A DNA stretch of 64,000 nucleotides from Leucobacter edaphi. GTDB lineage: Bacteria > Actinomycetota > Actinomycetes > Actinomycetales > Microbacteriaceae. This document shows positions 36,756-46,456 of this stretch, piece by piece. Position 1 is the stretch's first letter; each line of letters starts with the position of its first letter. Both the position numbers and the translations under genes were made by a program. Under the pieces are notes generated by a model. It did not search any database. It was not told where the DNA came from and saw only the letters and a program-made list of their open reading frames with translations. Where the stretch lies: NCBI RefSeq assembly GCF_016522535.1, contig NZ_JAEHOI010000002.1:124001-188000 (forward strand), in the 5' to 3' direction.

Positions 36756-38354
36756 GTGGCCAAATACGATCTGAACGCGCCCGAACCGGCGACACGCACG
36801 CTGGATTCGGTCACGGGCATGAGCAAGAAGGGGCTCCCGTCCGGCACCGTCGGCGTCATGGGTGCCCTCGTGATCGGGCTCTCGGTGTGCGCCCCGGCAT
36901 ACACCCTCACCGCGGCTGTGGGCCCCGCCGCGAGCGAGGTGGGCTACCAGACGCCCGCGATCTTCCTCATGGGCTTCATCCCCATGCTGCTCGTCGCGAT
37001 CGGCTACCGCTCGCTGAACTCCGCCATGCCCGACTCGGGCACGTCCTTCACCTGGGCGACGCGCGCGTTCGGCCCCTGGATCGGCTGGATGGCGGGTTGG
37101 GGCCTCATCGCCGCGACCGTGCTCGTCCTCTCGAACCTCGCCGGCATCGCGGTGGAGTTCCTCTTCCAGTCGATCGCGATCATGACGAACAACCCCGACA
37201 TCGCCGCGATCTCGGGCAACAAGTTCATCAACATCCTCGTCTGCCTCGGCTTCATGGGCCTCGCGACGCTCATCTCCTACCGGGGCATGACCTCGACGAA
37301 GATCTTCCAGTACATCACCGTCATCTTCCAGATGGCGATCCTGATCTGGTTCATCGTCGCCATGTTCGTCGGGGCGGCCGACCCGGCGAACGAGGCCGGC
37401 CGGATCCCCGAGCTGTCCTGGTTCAACCCGCTCGAGGTCGACAGCTTCAGCGCCTTCGCCGCCGGCATCGCCGTCTCGATCTTCGTCTACTGGGGCTGGG
37501 ACACGGTCCTCACGATGGGCGAGGAGACCAAGCCGTCGAAGGGCCGCCTCTCCACCGAGAGCAAGGCCGCGATGATCCTCGTCGCGATCCTCGTCGTGCT
37601 GTACGTCGGCACCGCGGCAGCAACGGTCGCGTACGCCGGCCTCGGAGAAACGGGCACCGGCCTCAACAACCCCGACATCGCCGAGAACGTGTTCGCTGCG
37701 CTCGCGCACCCGGTCATGGGTTCGGCCGCGATCCTGCTCTCCCTCGCGATCCTCGTGAGCGCAATGGCCTCGATCAACTCGACCGCGATCTCTCCCGCGC
37801 GTACGCTGCTCGCGATGTCGCACTACCAGGCGCTGCCGTCGGCGATCAAGAAGATCCACCCGAAGTTCAAGTCGCCCTACGTCGCGCTCATGCTGTCGTC
37901 GATCGTGGCCTCGGTGTTCTACGCGATCATGCGCTTCCTCAGCGAGGACGTGCTGTGGGACACGATCACCGCGCTCGGCATGATGGTCTGCTTCTACTAC
38001 GGGATCACCGCGCTCGCGAGCCCCTGGTACTTCCGCAAGACGGCGCTCAAGGAGGGCCTCGGCTCCTTCGTCTCGAAGTTCCTGCTCCCCGGTGTCGGCG
38101 GCATCATCCTCCTCGTCGTGTTCGTGCAGACCACGATCGATAGCCTGGATCCCTCGTTCGGCTCCGGCAGCAATATCGCGGGGATCGGCCTCGTCGGCAT
38201 CATCGGTATCGTCGTGCTCGGGCTCGGCGTCGTCCTGATGCTCGTCCAGTCGCGTTTCACGCCCGACTTCTTCCGCGGGCGCGTGCTGCCGCGCGCTGAG
38301 GCGAGCACCGACACCTCGGCGATGATGGTGTTCGACGATGGACTCGGATCCTGA
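36756..38354 (+). CDS. APC-family amino acid permease
   Basis: A 532-residue transporter with about twelve transmembrane segments. The start is GTG 36756 (VAKYDLNAPEPATRTLDSVT); no strong ribosome site is near, so a different start, such as the Met at MSKKGLPSGT, is possible. The first helix contains GVMGALVIGLSVCAPAYTLT and helix 3 MPDSGTSFTWATRAF, as in APC carriers. It is not related at close range to the permease at 3475. It sits between dapB and thyA, where conserved synteny usually has none, so it is an insertion into the block. A TACAAT at 36646-36651 might be its -10. Confidence 0.8.
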   Translation: MAKYDLNAPEPATRTLDSVTGMSKKGLPSGTVGVMGALVIGLSVCAPAYTLTAAVGPAASEVGYQTPAIFLMGFIPMLLVAIGYRSLNSAMPDSGTSFTWATRAFGPWIGWMAGWGLIAATVLVLSNLAGIAVEFLFQSIAIMTNNPDIAAISGNKFINILVCLGFMGLATLISYRGMTSTKIFQYITVIFQMAILIWFIVAMFVGAADPANEAGRIPELSWFNPLEVDSFSAFAAGIAVSIFVYWGWDTVLTMGEETKPSKGRLSTESKAAMILVAILVVLYVGTAAATVAYAGLGETGTGLNNPDIAENVFAALAHPVMGSAAILLSLAILVSAMASINSTAISPARTLLAMSHYQALPSAIKKIHPKFKSPYVALMLSSIVASVFYAIMRFLSEDVLWDTITALGMMVCFYYGITALASPWYFRKTALKEGLGSFVSKFLLPGVGGIILLVVFVQTTIDSLDPSFGSGSNIAGIGLVGIIGIVVLGLGVVLMLVQSRFTPDFFRGRVLPRAEASTDTSAMMVFDDGLGS

Positions 38355-38407
38355 TCCGGGTTTCCTGATTCGCGCCCGGGCTTCGGCCCGTGGCGAACAT
38401 CGTCCGA

Positions 38408-38443
38408 GAGGGGGCGTTCCGGGTTCGACCGGGACGCCCCCTC
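38408..38443 (+). terminator. Terminator after the APC permease
   Basis: gagggggcgttccgg (38408-38422) pairs with ccgggacgccccctc (38429-38443), 15 bp with one G-U and a 6-nt loop. It stops 14 nt before the thyA -10. Confidence 0.85.
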
Positions 38444-38457
38444 CGGCGTTCCCCGGG

Positions 38458-38463
38458 TAGACT
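38458..38463 (+). promoter_or_regulatory. -10 element of thyA
   Basis: TAGACTGG form, 7 nt before GTG 38471, so the thyA mRNA should be leaderless. Confidence 0.65.
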
Positions 38464-38470
38464 GGGCCGG

Positions 38471-39280
38471 GTGAGCGACACCCCGATTCCCACCCCGTAC
38501 GAGGACCTGCTGCGCGACGTCTACGAGCACGGCACCCCGAAGTCGGATCGCACTGGCACGGGCACGCGAAGCCTGTTCGGACGGCAGATCCGCTTTGATC
38601 TTGCAGAGTCCTTCCCGCTCATCACCACGAAGCGCGTGCACTTCAAGTCGGTTGCCATCGAGCTGCTGTGGTTCCTCCGCGGCGAGAGCAACACGGAGTT
38701 CCTGCGCGAGAATGACGTCACCATCTGGGACGAGTGGGCCGATGAGAACGGCGACCTCGGGCCGGTGTACGGCGTGCAGTGGCGCTCGTGGCCCACGCCG
38801 GACGGCGAGCACATCGACCAGATCGCGAAGGTCGTCGAGGACATCCGCAACAACCCGGATTCGCGCCGCCACATCGTGTCGGCCTGGAATGTCGGCGAGC
38901 TCGACGAGATGGCGCTCGCGCCGTGCCACGCGTTCTTCCAGTTCTACGTCGCCGACGGCAAGCTGTCCTGCCAGCTCTACCAGCGCTCCGCGGACATGTT
39001 CCTCGGCGTGCCCTTCAACATCGCGTCGTACGCGCTGCTCACGATCATGGTCGCCCAGCAGACCGGCCTCGAGCCTGGCGAGTTCGTGTGGACGGGCGGC
39101 GACTGCCACATCTACGACAACCACGTCGAGCAGGTGGAGCGCCAGCTGTCGCGCGAGCCCTACCCGTACCCGCAGATCAGGGTGCATCAGCGCGATTCGA
39201 TCTTCGATTACGAGCTCGCCGACTTCGAACTCGTTGACTACCAGCACCACCCGGGCATCAAGGCGCCCGTCGCGGTCTAG
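38471..39280 (+). CDS. thyA: Thymidylate synthase ThyA
   Basis: Makes dTMP from dUMP using methylene-tetrahydrofolate, yielding dihydrofolate. The 269-residue protein has the catalytic cysteine Cys152 in [12 protein letters not shown], an arginine-rich dUMP site ([11 protein letters not shown] and [20 protein letters not shown]) and the C-terminal [15 protein letters not shown] 38471 is favoured by the -10 7 nt upstream. dfrA starts 7 nt after its stop, which fits because ThyA consumes folate that DHFR regenerates. This is the ThyA family, not the flavin-dependent ThyX. Confidence 0.96.
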   Translation: MSDTPIPTPYEDLLRDVYEHGTPKSDRTGTGTRSLFGRQIRFDLAESFPLITTKRVHFKSVAIELLWFLRGESNTEFLRENDVTIWDEWADENGDLGPVYGVQWRSWPTPDGEHIDQIAKVVEDIRNNPDSRRHIVSAWNVGELDEMALAPCHAFFQFYVADGKLSCQLYQRSADMFLGVPFNIASYALLTIMVAQQTGLEPGEFVWTGGDCHIYDNHVEQVERQLSREPYPYPQIRVHQRDSIFDYELADFELVDYQHHPGIKAPVAV

Positions 39281-39287
39281 GGGCGAC

Positions 39288-39863
39288 GTGCGGCTCGGAA
39301 TGGTGTGGGCGGAGGCCCGCGGGGGAGCGATCGGCCGCGGTGGCGAGATGCCGTGGCACCTCCCCGAGGATCTCGCGCACTTCAAGCGCACCACCCTCGG
39401 CGCGCCCGTGATCATGGGCCGCCGCACCTGGGATTCGCTGCCCGAGCGTTTCCGGCCGCTGCCCGGCCGGACGAACGTCGTGGTGACGCGGGCCGCGGAC
39501 TTCGCGGCTCCTGGCGCGCTCGTCGCGGGATCGCTCGAGGCGGCGATCGGGCTCGCAGGAGCCGGCGCGGCGGACGCAGGTGGCGCGGGCGGGGGCGCTT
39601 CGCTCGAACGGCCCGTATCCAAGGATCCCGTTCCGGATCGCGCCTGGATCATGGGCGGCGGGGAACTCTACCGGGAGGCGATGCAGCACGCCGATGAGCT
39701 GATCGTGACCCGCATCGACCTCGAGGTCTCCGGCGCCGATACCTTCGCCCCCGAGATCGGTCCCGAGTGGGAGCTCGCCGATCCCGGCGTCGCCGCCGTG
39801 TCGGCGAGTGGGCTCGGCTACCGCTTCGAACGCTGGGTGCGAGCCGGGAGCGCCGAGCGCTGA
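39288..39863 (+). CDS. dfrA: Dihydrofolate reductase
   Basis: Reduces dihydrofolate to tetrahydrofolate. The 191 residues include LGMVWAEARGGAIGRGGEMP, the substrate-site stretch WHLPEDLAHFKRTTL, GRRTWDSLP, and IMGGGELYREAM. An Ala/Gly-rich and polar insertion (about 90-118, AGAGAADAGGAGGGASLERP and following) makes it longer than the usual 160 residues. GTG 39288 is the likely start, since it keeps the conserved beginning and is 7 nt from the thyA stop; ATG 39300 is the alternative. Confidence 0.9.
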   Translation: MRLGMVWAEARGGAIGRGGEMPWHLPEDLAHFKRTTLGAPVIMGRRTWDSLPERFRPLPGRTNVVVTRAADFAAPGALVAGSLEAAIGLAGAGAADAGGAGGGASLERPVSKDPVPDRAWIMGGGELYREAMQHADELIVTRIDLEVSGADTFAPEIGPEWELADPGVAAVSASGLGYRFERWVRAGSAER

Positions 39864-39922
39864 TCGGCGCGTCACGATCGGGGCCTGCCGGTGCCGATCC
39901 GCAGGATGTCGGAGGGTTCCGG

Positions 39923-39928
39923 TACCCT
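39923..39928 (+). promoter_or_regulatory. -10 element of dapA
   Basis: TACCCT ends 6 nt before GTG 39935, again predicting a leaderless mRNA. Confidence 0.5.
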
Positions 39929-39934
39929 GGACGG

Positions 39935-40912
39935 GTGGCAAACCAGGAGAATCCTTTCGGTCAGGTGCTCGTCGCGCTCGTTACGCCCTTCCAGGCGGAC
40001 GGCGAGGTCGATTGGCCCGCGGTCGAGAAGCACATTGAAGACTGCATTCAGAGCGGTGCCGACGGCATCGTGGTCACCGGCACGACCGGCGAGACCTCGA
40101 CCCTCACGGACCCTGAGAAGCTGAAGCTGGTCGAGGTGGCGAAGTCGGTCTCCTCGGGGCGCGCGAAGATCATCACGGGCGGCGGATCGAATGAGACGGC
40201 GCACGCGATCGAGCTCTACCGGGCCAGCGAGAAGGCCGGAGCCGACGGCGTCATGATCGTCACGCCGTACTACAACAAGCCGACCCAGGCGGGTCTGCTC
40301 ACGCACTTCCGGCTCGTCGCAGACGCGACCGATCTGCCGGTCATTCTGTACGATATCCCCGGTCGCACCGGCGTTCCGATCAAGTACGAGACGATCCTGC
40401 GGCTCGCGAAGCACCCGAACATCCTCGCGGTGAAGGACGCCAAGGGCGACTTCAGCGAGGTCAGTCGAGTGCTCAACCAGACGGACCTCATGTACTTCAC
40501 GGGGGATGACGCGAACGTCGTCCCGCAGCTCGCGATCGGAGCGACGGGCCTCATCGGCGTGACCGCGAACATCGCGGCCGCTCCGTACCGGGCGATCATC
40601 GACGCGGTGAACGCCGGCGACCTCCACACCGCGCGCGACATGCACCAGAAGCTGGAGCCCCTCGTGCGCGCCGTCATGACGCACGTGCCCGGCACGGTCG
40701 CCGCGAAGTACATCCTGCACGGCCTCGGCCGGATCGGCAGCCCGCGCGTGCGGCTGCCGCTCGTCGGTCCCGAGGAGTGGGAGGCCGCCCTCATCGAGGA
40801 CGAGCTGGCCCTCATCACCGACGTCCCCGGCGTCGACCTTTCGAACTTCAGGCCGGACCGCAACGCGGCTGCCGGCGGTGCGCTGCCCAAAATCGCAGGC
40901 ACCACCCGCTAA
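39935..40912 (+). CDS. dapA: 4-hydroxy-tetrahydrodipicolinate synthase
   Basis: Condenses pyruvate and aspartate semialdehyde at the start of the lysine/diaminopimelate branch. The 325-residue protein has the Schiff-base lysine Lys167 (ILAVKDAKGDF), the catalytic tyrosine Tyr139 (ILYDIPGRTGV), and GTTGETSTLT for substrate binding. GTG 39935 is chosen because it lies 6 nt after a TANNNT element; the longer frame upstream is an overlap of dfrA. rnj begins 15 nt after the stop with a strong ribosome site. Confidence 0.95.
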   Translation: MANQENPFGQVLVALVTPFQADGEVDWPAVEKHIEDCIQSGADGIVVTGTTGETSTLTDPEKLKLVEVAKSVSSGRAKIITGGGSNETAHAIELYRASEKAGADGVMIVTPYYNKPTQAGLLTHFRLVADATDLPVILYDIPGRTGVPIKYETILRLAKHPNILAVKDAKGDFSEVSRVLNQTDLMYFTGDDANVVPQLAIGATGLIGVTANIAAAPYRAIIDAVNAGDLHTARDMHQKLEPLVRAVMTHVPGTVAAKYILHGLGRIGSPRVRLPLVGPEEWEAALIEDELALITDVPGVDLSNFRPDRNAAAGGALPKIAGTTR

Positions 40913-40927
40913 CAATCAGGAGGCTCA

Positions 40928-42604
40928 GTGCCCAACCCCGCATACAATCCGCCCGCGCTCGAGCCGGGCACCCTGCGGATCACCCCGCTCGGCGGCCTCG
41001 GTGAGGTCGGCCGCAACATGACTGTCTACGAGATCGACGGCAAACTGCTGATCGTCGACTGCGGTGTGCTCTTCCCCGAGGTGCAGCACCCCGGAGTCGA
41101 CCTCATCCTCCCCGACATCACGAAGATCGAGGACCGCCTCGAGGACATCGTCGCCGTCGTGCTCACCCACGGCCACGAGGACCACATCGGCGGTGTTCCG
41201 TATCTGCTGAAGCTGCGCGAGGACATCCCCCTCGTCGGCTCGAAGCTCACCCTCGCCTTCGTCGAGGCGAAGCTCAAGGAGCACCGGATCCGCCCCGTGA
41301 CGCGCGTCGTCGCGGAGGGGGACCGCGTCGAGTACGGACCGTTCGACCTCGAGTTCATCGCGGTCAACCACTCGATCCCCGACGCGCTCGCTGTCGCGAT
41401 CCGCACCGACGCCGGCCTCGTCATCGGCACGGGCGACTTCAAGATGGATCAGCTCCCGCTCGATCGCCGCATCACCGATCTGCGCGCGTTCGCGCGGCTC
41501 GGCGAGGAGGGCGTCGACCTCTTCATGACCGACTCGACGAACGCCGACGTGCCGGGCTTCACGCCCGCCGAGAAGAACATCGGCCCGGTCATCGAGCAGG
41601 TCATCGCGAAGACCCGCGGCAAGGTCGTCGTCGCGAGCTTCTCGAGCCACGTGCACCGCGTGCAGCAGGTGCTCGACGCCGCGCACGCGAACGGCCGCCG
41701 CGTCGTGCTGCTCGGCCGCTCGATGGTCCGCAACATGAAGATCGCCGCTGATCTGGGGTATCTCAATGTTCCCGAGGGCGTGCTCGTCGACCTCAAGAAG
41801 AGCGGCGACATCCCGGATCACCGCATCGTCTACATGTCAACGGGTTCGCAGGGCGAGCCGATGGCCGTCCTCAGCCGCATGGTGAACCGCGAGCACCAGG
41901 TCGAGGTCGGCGAGGACGACACGGTCATCCTCGCGTCGAGCCTGATCCCCGGCAACGAGACGAGTGTCTACCGGATCATCGACGGCCTCACGAAGCTCGG
42001 CGCGAACGTCGTGCACAAGGGCAACGCGAAGGTGCACGTCTCGGGCCACGCGGCCGCGGGCGAGCTGATCTACTGCTACAACATCGTGAAGCCCAAGAAC
42101 GTCATGCCGATCCACGGCGAGTACCGCATGCTCGTGGCGAACGCCGCTCTGGCGATCGAGACGGGGGTTCCCGCGAACCGCACCGTGATCGCGGAGAACG
42201 GCACCGTCGTCGATCTGAAGGACGGCGTCGCCCGCATCGTCGGCCAGCTCGACGTCGAGTTCATCTACGTCGACGGCAAGAGCGTCGGCCGTGTCACGGA
42301 CGACGACCTCCGCGACCGCCGCACGCTCGCCGAGGAGGGCTTCATCTCGGTGATCACCGTCGTCGAGACGACCCTCGGCCAGATCGTCTCGGGCCCCGAC
42401 ATCCACGCGAAGGGCGTAGCCGAGGACGAGCGGGTGTTCGACCAGATCAAGCCGCAGATCGCGAAGGCGCTCGAGACGGCGATGAAGGACGGCGTGACCG
42501 ATCATCATCAGCTGCAGCAGATCACGCGCCGCACGATCGGCCGCTGGGTCGGCACGAAACTGCGCCGCAAGGCGATGATCGTGCCCGTCGTGGTGGTGGT
42601 GTAG
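40928..42604 (+). CDS. rnj: Ribonuclease J
   Basis: Zinc-dependent 5'-3' exo/endoribonuclease of the beta-CASP metallo-beta-lactamase group. The 558-residue protein has the catalytic HGHEDHIGG at 81-89, GTGDFKMDQ and the beta-CASP core with SGHAAAGELIYCYN, plus a C-terminal extension. GTG 40928 follows aatcaggaggctca. In actinomycetes it sits between dapA and ftsK; here a femX-murJ-femX cluster has come in after it. Its stop is 3 nt before the next GTG. Confidence 0.95.
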   Translation: MPNPAYNPPALEPGTLRITPLGGLGEVGRNMTVYEIDGKLLIVDCGVLFPEVQHPGVDLILPDITKIEDRLEDIVAVVLTHGHEDHIGGVPYLLKLREDIPLVGSKLTLAFVEAKLKEHRIRPVTRVVAEGDRVEYGPFDLEFIAVNHSIPDALAVAIRTDAGLVIGTGDFKMDQLPLDRRITDLRAFARLGEEGVDLFMTDSTNADVPGFTPAEKNIGPVIEQVIAKTRGKVVVASFSSHVHRVQQVLDAAHANGRRVVLLGRSMVRNMKIAADLGYLNVPEGVLVDLKKSGDIPDHRIVYMSTGSQGEPMAVLSRMVNREHQVEVGEDDTVILASSLIPGNETSVYRIIDGLTKLGANVVHKGNAKVHVSGHAAAGELIYCYNIVKPKNVMPIHGEYRMLVANAALAIETGVPANRTVIAENGTVVDLKDGVARIVGQLDVEFIYVDGKSVGRVTDDDLRDRRTLAEEGFISVITVVETTLGQIVSGPDIHAKGVAEDERVFDQIKPQIAKALETAMKDGVTDHHQLQQITRRTIGRWVGTKLRRKAMIVPVVVVV

Positions 42605-42607
42605 GGC

Positions 42608-43699
42608 GTGACGCACGCTTCGGGCGGCGCGGCGGCGGTGGCCACGGCGACCGCCCGCTTCGCCACGGACGATGAGCGCTCCCGCTGGGACGCGCTCATC
42701 GCGGCGAACCCCGGCGGCGGCGAGGTCTGGGAGGGCGACGCCTACCTGTCGCTCAAGCGATCGGCCGGCCGCTATCTCGAGCATCGCGTGATCGTCGAGC
42801 GGCCCGGCCGCGCGCCGATCGCGGTGGGCATCCTCGCGAAGCGCGTCCCGCTCCTCGGCGAGTGGTGGCACGCTCCCGCCGGCCCGGCCGGCGAGGACGC
42901 TGCCGCCGTGATCGAGGCCGCGCGCGCGGTCGCGGGGCTGGCGCGCTCCCGCGGCGCGTTCCTGCTGAAGGTCGAGCCGCGCACCGGCCTCGACACGGCG
43001 GGGGAGTACCGCGCCGCCGGTTTCCGCGACACGGTCCGCATCGTCCCGAATCCGTCGACGATCATCGTCGACGTCTCGGGCAGCGAGGACGAGGTGTTCA
43101 AGCGAATCGGCAAGAAAGCGCGCAACTCGATCAACCGGGCCGGTCGCGACGGTATCGTCGCGACGCGCGTGCCCGCGACCGCGGAGAACTGCGCCGCCCT
43201 GTTCCGCCTCCTCGAGGAGACGGCCGAGGGGCGTTTCGTGCTGCGCGACGAGAGCTACTACCGGGAGTTCTGGCAGCGCTTCGAGCGCTCGGGCGACGGG
43301 CAGATGTTCCTCGCGCACCGCGACGGCGAGCTCGTCGCGGGCGCGTTCGCGATGCGCCTCGGCGAGCGCTCCACCTATAAGGACGGCGCCTCCGTGCGCG
43401 CGAAGACGGCCTACGGTGCCTCGCACGCGCTCCAGTGGGAGGTCATCCGCTGGGCCAACGAGGGCGGGGCCGTGAGCCACGACCTGTGCGGCGCGCCACC
43501 CGCGGCGCGAGTCGACGACCGCGACCATCCGCTGTTCGGTGTCGGGCAGTTCAAGCGGTCCTTTTCGCCCGATATCACGGACTACGCCGGGGCGTTCGAC
43601 CTGCCACTCAAGTCGTGGGCGTATCGTTTCTGGGTCAAGCTCGGCGACCGCCTCGCTCGCCGGGCGTCGCTCGCTCTGAAGAAGGACCCCTACTACTGA
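42608..43699 (+). CDS. FemAB/FemX-type peptidoglycan aminoacyltransferase
   Basis: A 363-residue member of the Fem family, which adds amino acids from aminoacyl-tRNA to lipid II to build interpeptide bridges. Family features are the two GNAT-like subdomains: the middle block FKRIGKKARNSINRAGRDGI and the later YKDGASVRAKTAYGASHALQ and AINEGG-like WEVIRWANEGGAVSHDLCGA. The start is GTG 42608, just 3 nt after the rnj stop. Its stop overlaps the murJ ATG (TGATG). The amino acid added cannot be read from the sequence. A second paralogue lies on the other side of murJ. Confidence 0.83.
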   Translation: MTHASGGAAAVATATARFATDDERSRWDALIAANPGGGEVWEGDAYLSLKRSAGRYLEHRVIVERPGRAPIAVGILAKRVPLLGEWWHAPAGPAGEDAAAVIEAARAVAGLARSRGAFLLKVEPRTGLDTAGEYRAAGFRDTVRIVPNPSTIIVDVSGSEDEVFKRIGKKARNSINRAGRDGIVATRVPATAENCAALFRLLEETAEGRFVLRDESYYREFWQRFERSGDGQMFLAHRDGELVAGAFAMRLGERSTYKDGASVRAKTAYGASHALQWEVIRWANEGGAVSHDLCGAPPAARVDDRDHPLFGVGQFKRSFSPDITDYAGAFDLPLKSWAYRFWVKLGDRLARRASLALKKDPYY

Positions 43700-45315
43700 T
43701 GTCCTCTGGAATCATGCGCGCGAGCGCCGTGATGGCGTCGGGAACGATGATCTCGCGGCTGCTCGGCTTCGCGAAGTCCATGCTGCTCGTCGTCGCGATC
43801 GGCATGGTCTCGTCGAAGTCAGCCGACGCGTTCGCGAACGGCAATCTGCTGCCCAACACGCTCTACATGATCCTCGCGGGCGGCATGATCAACGCGATCC
43901 TGGTCCCGCAGATCGTGAAGGCCGCGAAGGACCCCGACGGGGGAGCGGCCTACATCAACAAGATCCTCACGCTCGTGCTGACCGCGCTCACCGTCGGCAC
44001 GATCGTCGTGATGGCGCTCGCGCCGTGGATCATGTGGCTCCTCACCCCTCAGTGGGGCGAGGCGCAGCGCTCGCTCGCGATCGCGTTCTCGTACTGGTGC
44101 CTGCCCCAGATCGTGTTCTACGGGCTCTACACGGTGCTCGGCGAGGTCCTCAACGCGCGCAGCGTGTTCGGTCCGTTTACGTGGGCGCCCGTGCTCAATA
44201 ACGTGATCGCCATCGGCGGCATCGTGGTGTTCATCCTGATGTACGGCACGGATCGCAGCGGCTCCCGGACGCCCGAGTGGTGGGACGGGACCGCGATCGC
44301 GATTCTCGGCGGCAGCGCGACGCTCGGCGTGATCGCGCAGGCGCTCGTGCTCTTCATTTCGTGGCGTCGGGCCGGGATCCGCTACCGCCCCGACTTCCAC
44401 TGGCGCGGCACCGGACTCGGCCAGACGGGGCGGATCGCGGGCTGGAGCCTCGCGACGATCATGGTCATGCAGTTCAGCGGTTTCATCACTCAGGCGGTGA
44501 TCGGCACGGCGACGGGCGCCGGCGTCTCCGTGAGCGCGATGCAGAACGCCTGGCTCATCTTCATGCTGCCGCACTCGGTCCTCGCGGTGTCCCTCGGTAC
44601 CGCGTATTTCACGCGCCTCGCAGAGTCGGGCCAGAGCGGCAATATGCCCGAGTTCCAGAAGGATTTCTCGGCCTCCGCGAGGCAGATCCTGCTCGTGATG
44701 GTGCTCGCCTCGGTCGTGCTGTTCTCGACGGCGCCGTTCGTCAGCACCGTGTTCTACCTGGGCGGCGAGTTTCATCTCGTCTACCAGTTCACGCTCGCGC
44801 TCCAGTGCTATCTCGTGGGCCTCGCGGCTTACAGCTTCCTGTTCGTCGTGCAGCGTGCGTTCTACGCGCTCTCCGACACGAAGTCGCCCTTCATCTTCAC
44901 CTCGATCCAGATCGGCCTGCTCGTCGCGCTGTCGCTCTGCCTGCTCCTGCTGCCGAAGGAGTGGATCGGCCCCGCCTACGGCCTCGTGTTCGGCCTGACG
45001 ATCGTGGTCCAGGCCCTGATCGCCGTGGCGATGCTGCGCCGCAAGATCGGCTTCATCGACGGCGCCCGCATCCTCGCGAGCCTCCTGATCTACGCACTCG
45101 CCGCGATCCCCGCGCTCGTCGTCGGCTACGGGCTCACGCTCGCGATCGGCGTGATCTTCGCCGACTACGGCGTGCTCGCCGCGATCCTCTTCGCCATTCT
45201 CGATGCGCTCGTGATCTGCGCAATCTACCTGCTCGCGCTGCGTCTACTCCGCTCGCCCGAGCTCGCGGAACTGCAGAGCGTCGTCTCCCGCAAACTCGGA
45301 AGGAACCGAACGTGA
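43699..45315 (+). CDS. murJ: MurJ/MviN-type lipid II flippase
   Basis: Polytopic membrane protein of 538 residues with 14 or so transmembrane segments, matching MurJ, which moves lipid II across the membrane. The conserved start is MRASAVMASGTMISRLLGFAKSM-like, here split as SSGIMRASAVMASGTMISRL and LGFAKSMLLVVAIG. Later LPNTLYMILAGGMINAILVPQ is typical. ATG 43699 overlaps the previous stop; the next GTG overlaps its TGA. It is encoded between two Fem transferases, so lipid II modification and flipping are probably coordinated. Whether this is the only MurJ of the cell cannot be known here. Confidence 0.88.
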   Translation: MSSGIMRASAVMASGTMISRLLGFAKSMLLVVAIGMVSSKSADAFANGNLLPNTLYMILAGGMINAILVPQIVKAAKDPDGGAAYINKILTLVLTALTVGTIVVMALAPWIMWLLTPQWGEAQRSLAIAFSYWCLPQIVFYGLYTVLGEVLNARSVFGPFTWAPVLNNVIAIGGIVVFILMYGTDRSGSRTPEWWDGTAIAILGGSATLGVIAQALVLFISWRRAGIRYRPDFHWRGTGLGQTGRIAGWSLATIMVMQFSGFITQAVIGTATGAGVSVSAMQNAWLIFMLPHSVLAVSLGTAYFTRLAESGQSGNMPEFQKDFSASARQILLVMVLASVVLFSTAPFVSTVFYLGGEFHLVYQFTLALQCYLVGLAAYSFLFVVQRAFYALSDTKSPFIFTSIQIGLLVALSLCLLLLPKEWIGPAYGLVFGLTIVVQALIAVAMLRRKIGFIDGARILASLLIYALAAIPALVVGYGLTLAIGVIFADYGVLAAILFAILDALVICAIYLLALRLLRSPELAELQSVVSRKLGRNRT

Positions 45316-46334
45316 CCCTCACCGTGACCCCTTGCACCGACCGCTCCCGCTGGGATGAAACGGTGAAGTCCCTGGGCGGCCACCCGCTGCAGCTCTGGGG
45401 CTGGGGCGAGCTGAAGTCGGCGCATCGGTGGAGCGCCGAGCGCGTGCTCGTCACCGACTCGTCCGGCGAGGTCGTGGGGGCCTCGCAGCTCCTCACGCGC
45501 GCGCTGCCCGGCCCGCTCGGCGGCTTCGTCTACGCGCCCCGCGGTCCCGTCGTTGCGCACGATCCCGCCGATCCGGAGCGGCCCGCCTCGGCGCCGGCGC
45601 CCGGTGAGATCGCCGACGCGATCGCGGACTACGTGCTCGGCTCGCGCCGCGCCGTCGCCGTCTCGATCGAGCCCGACGAGGACGCCGGAGAGTTCCCGCT
45701 CGACTCCCGCTGGCGCGAGGCGAAGACCCCGGTTCTGCCGGCCCGCACCCTGATCCTCGACCTCCGCAAGACCGAGGACGAGCTCATGGCCGACATGTCG
45801 AAGAAGCACCGCCAGTACGTACGAAAGTCGGGCCGCGAGGCCGCGCTCGAGATCCGCAAGGTCGAGACGATCGCGCAGCTCGACGAGTGCCTCGAGGTGT
45901 ACCACGCCACGAGCGAGCGCGCGGACTTCGGCCTCCACGAGGACTCCTACTACCACGACGCCTTCACGATGCTCGGCGATGATTCGCCCGTGTGGGCGAG
46001 CTACATCGACGGGAAGCCCGTCGCCTTCCTGTTCATGGCGAAGTCGGATCGGACGGCCTTCGAGCTCTACGGCGGCATGAGCGAGGAGGGGCAGCGCCTG
46101 CGCGCGAATTACGCCCTGAAATGGCACGTGATCTGCGAAATGAAGCGCCAGGGCGTGGTTCGCTACGACTTCGGCGGCCTCATCAACGACGGTGTCACGA
46201 CGTTCAAGACCGGCTTCGCCTCGCACGAGAACCTGCTCGCGGGATCCTGGGATCGACCCGGGCCGGGCTACAAGATCTGGACCGAGGGACTGCCGCTCGC
46301 GAAGAAGATCGTGCGGGGGCTCCGCCGCCGCTGA
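45312..46334 (+). CDS. FemAB/FemX-type peptidoglycan aminoacyltransferase (second copy)
   Basis: A 340-residue Fem-family protein whose central block [20 protein letters not shown] and C-terminal [20 protein letters not shown] and [18 protein letters not shown] follow the FemX/FmhB pattern more closely than the first copy. GTG 45312 overlaps the murJ stop (GTGA). Only 340 residues are present, with no coiled-coil insert. The two Fem copies are not close paralogues; they may add different bridge residues. The next gene, ftsK, has its own -10. Confidence 0.85.
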   Translation: MTLTVTPCTDRSRWDETVKSLGGHPLQLWGWGELKSAHRWSAERVLVTDSSGEVVGASQLLTRALPGPLGGFVYAPRGPVVAHDPADPERPASAPAPGEIADAIADYVLGSRRAVAVSIEPDEDAGEFPLDSRWREAKTPVLPARTLILDLRKTEDELMADMSKKHRQYVRKSGREAALEIRKVETIAQLDECLEVYHATSERADFGLHEDSYYHDAFTMLGDDSPVWASYIDGKPVAFLFMAKSDRTAFELYGGMSEEGQRLRANYALKWHVICEMKRQGVVRYDFGGLINDGVTTFKTGFASHENLLAGSWDRPGPGYKIWTEGLPLAKKIVRGLRRR

Positions 46335-46444
46335 TCCCGCGCCGCCCAGGGAACCGCGCCAAGAAATGCTCCGAGAATCGCCGTGTTTTCGGGCCTTTTC
46401 CTGGCGCGCCGCCGCGGAAACCCGCCGTTGTCGGGGGTGCCCTG

Positions 46445-46450
46445 TACCGT
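46445..46450 (+). promoter_or_regulatory. -10 element of ftsK
   Basis: TACCGT ends 6 nt before the ftsK ATG; leaderless transcript expected. Confidence 0.5.
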
Positions 46451-46456
46451 AGAAGC

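Noticed and set aside
44277-45311. N-terminal extension of the second Fem protein
   Set aside because: It is only murJ read in another frame; the GTG at 45312 overlaps the murJ stop and gives a family-length protein.
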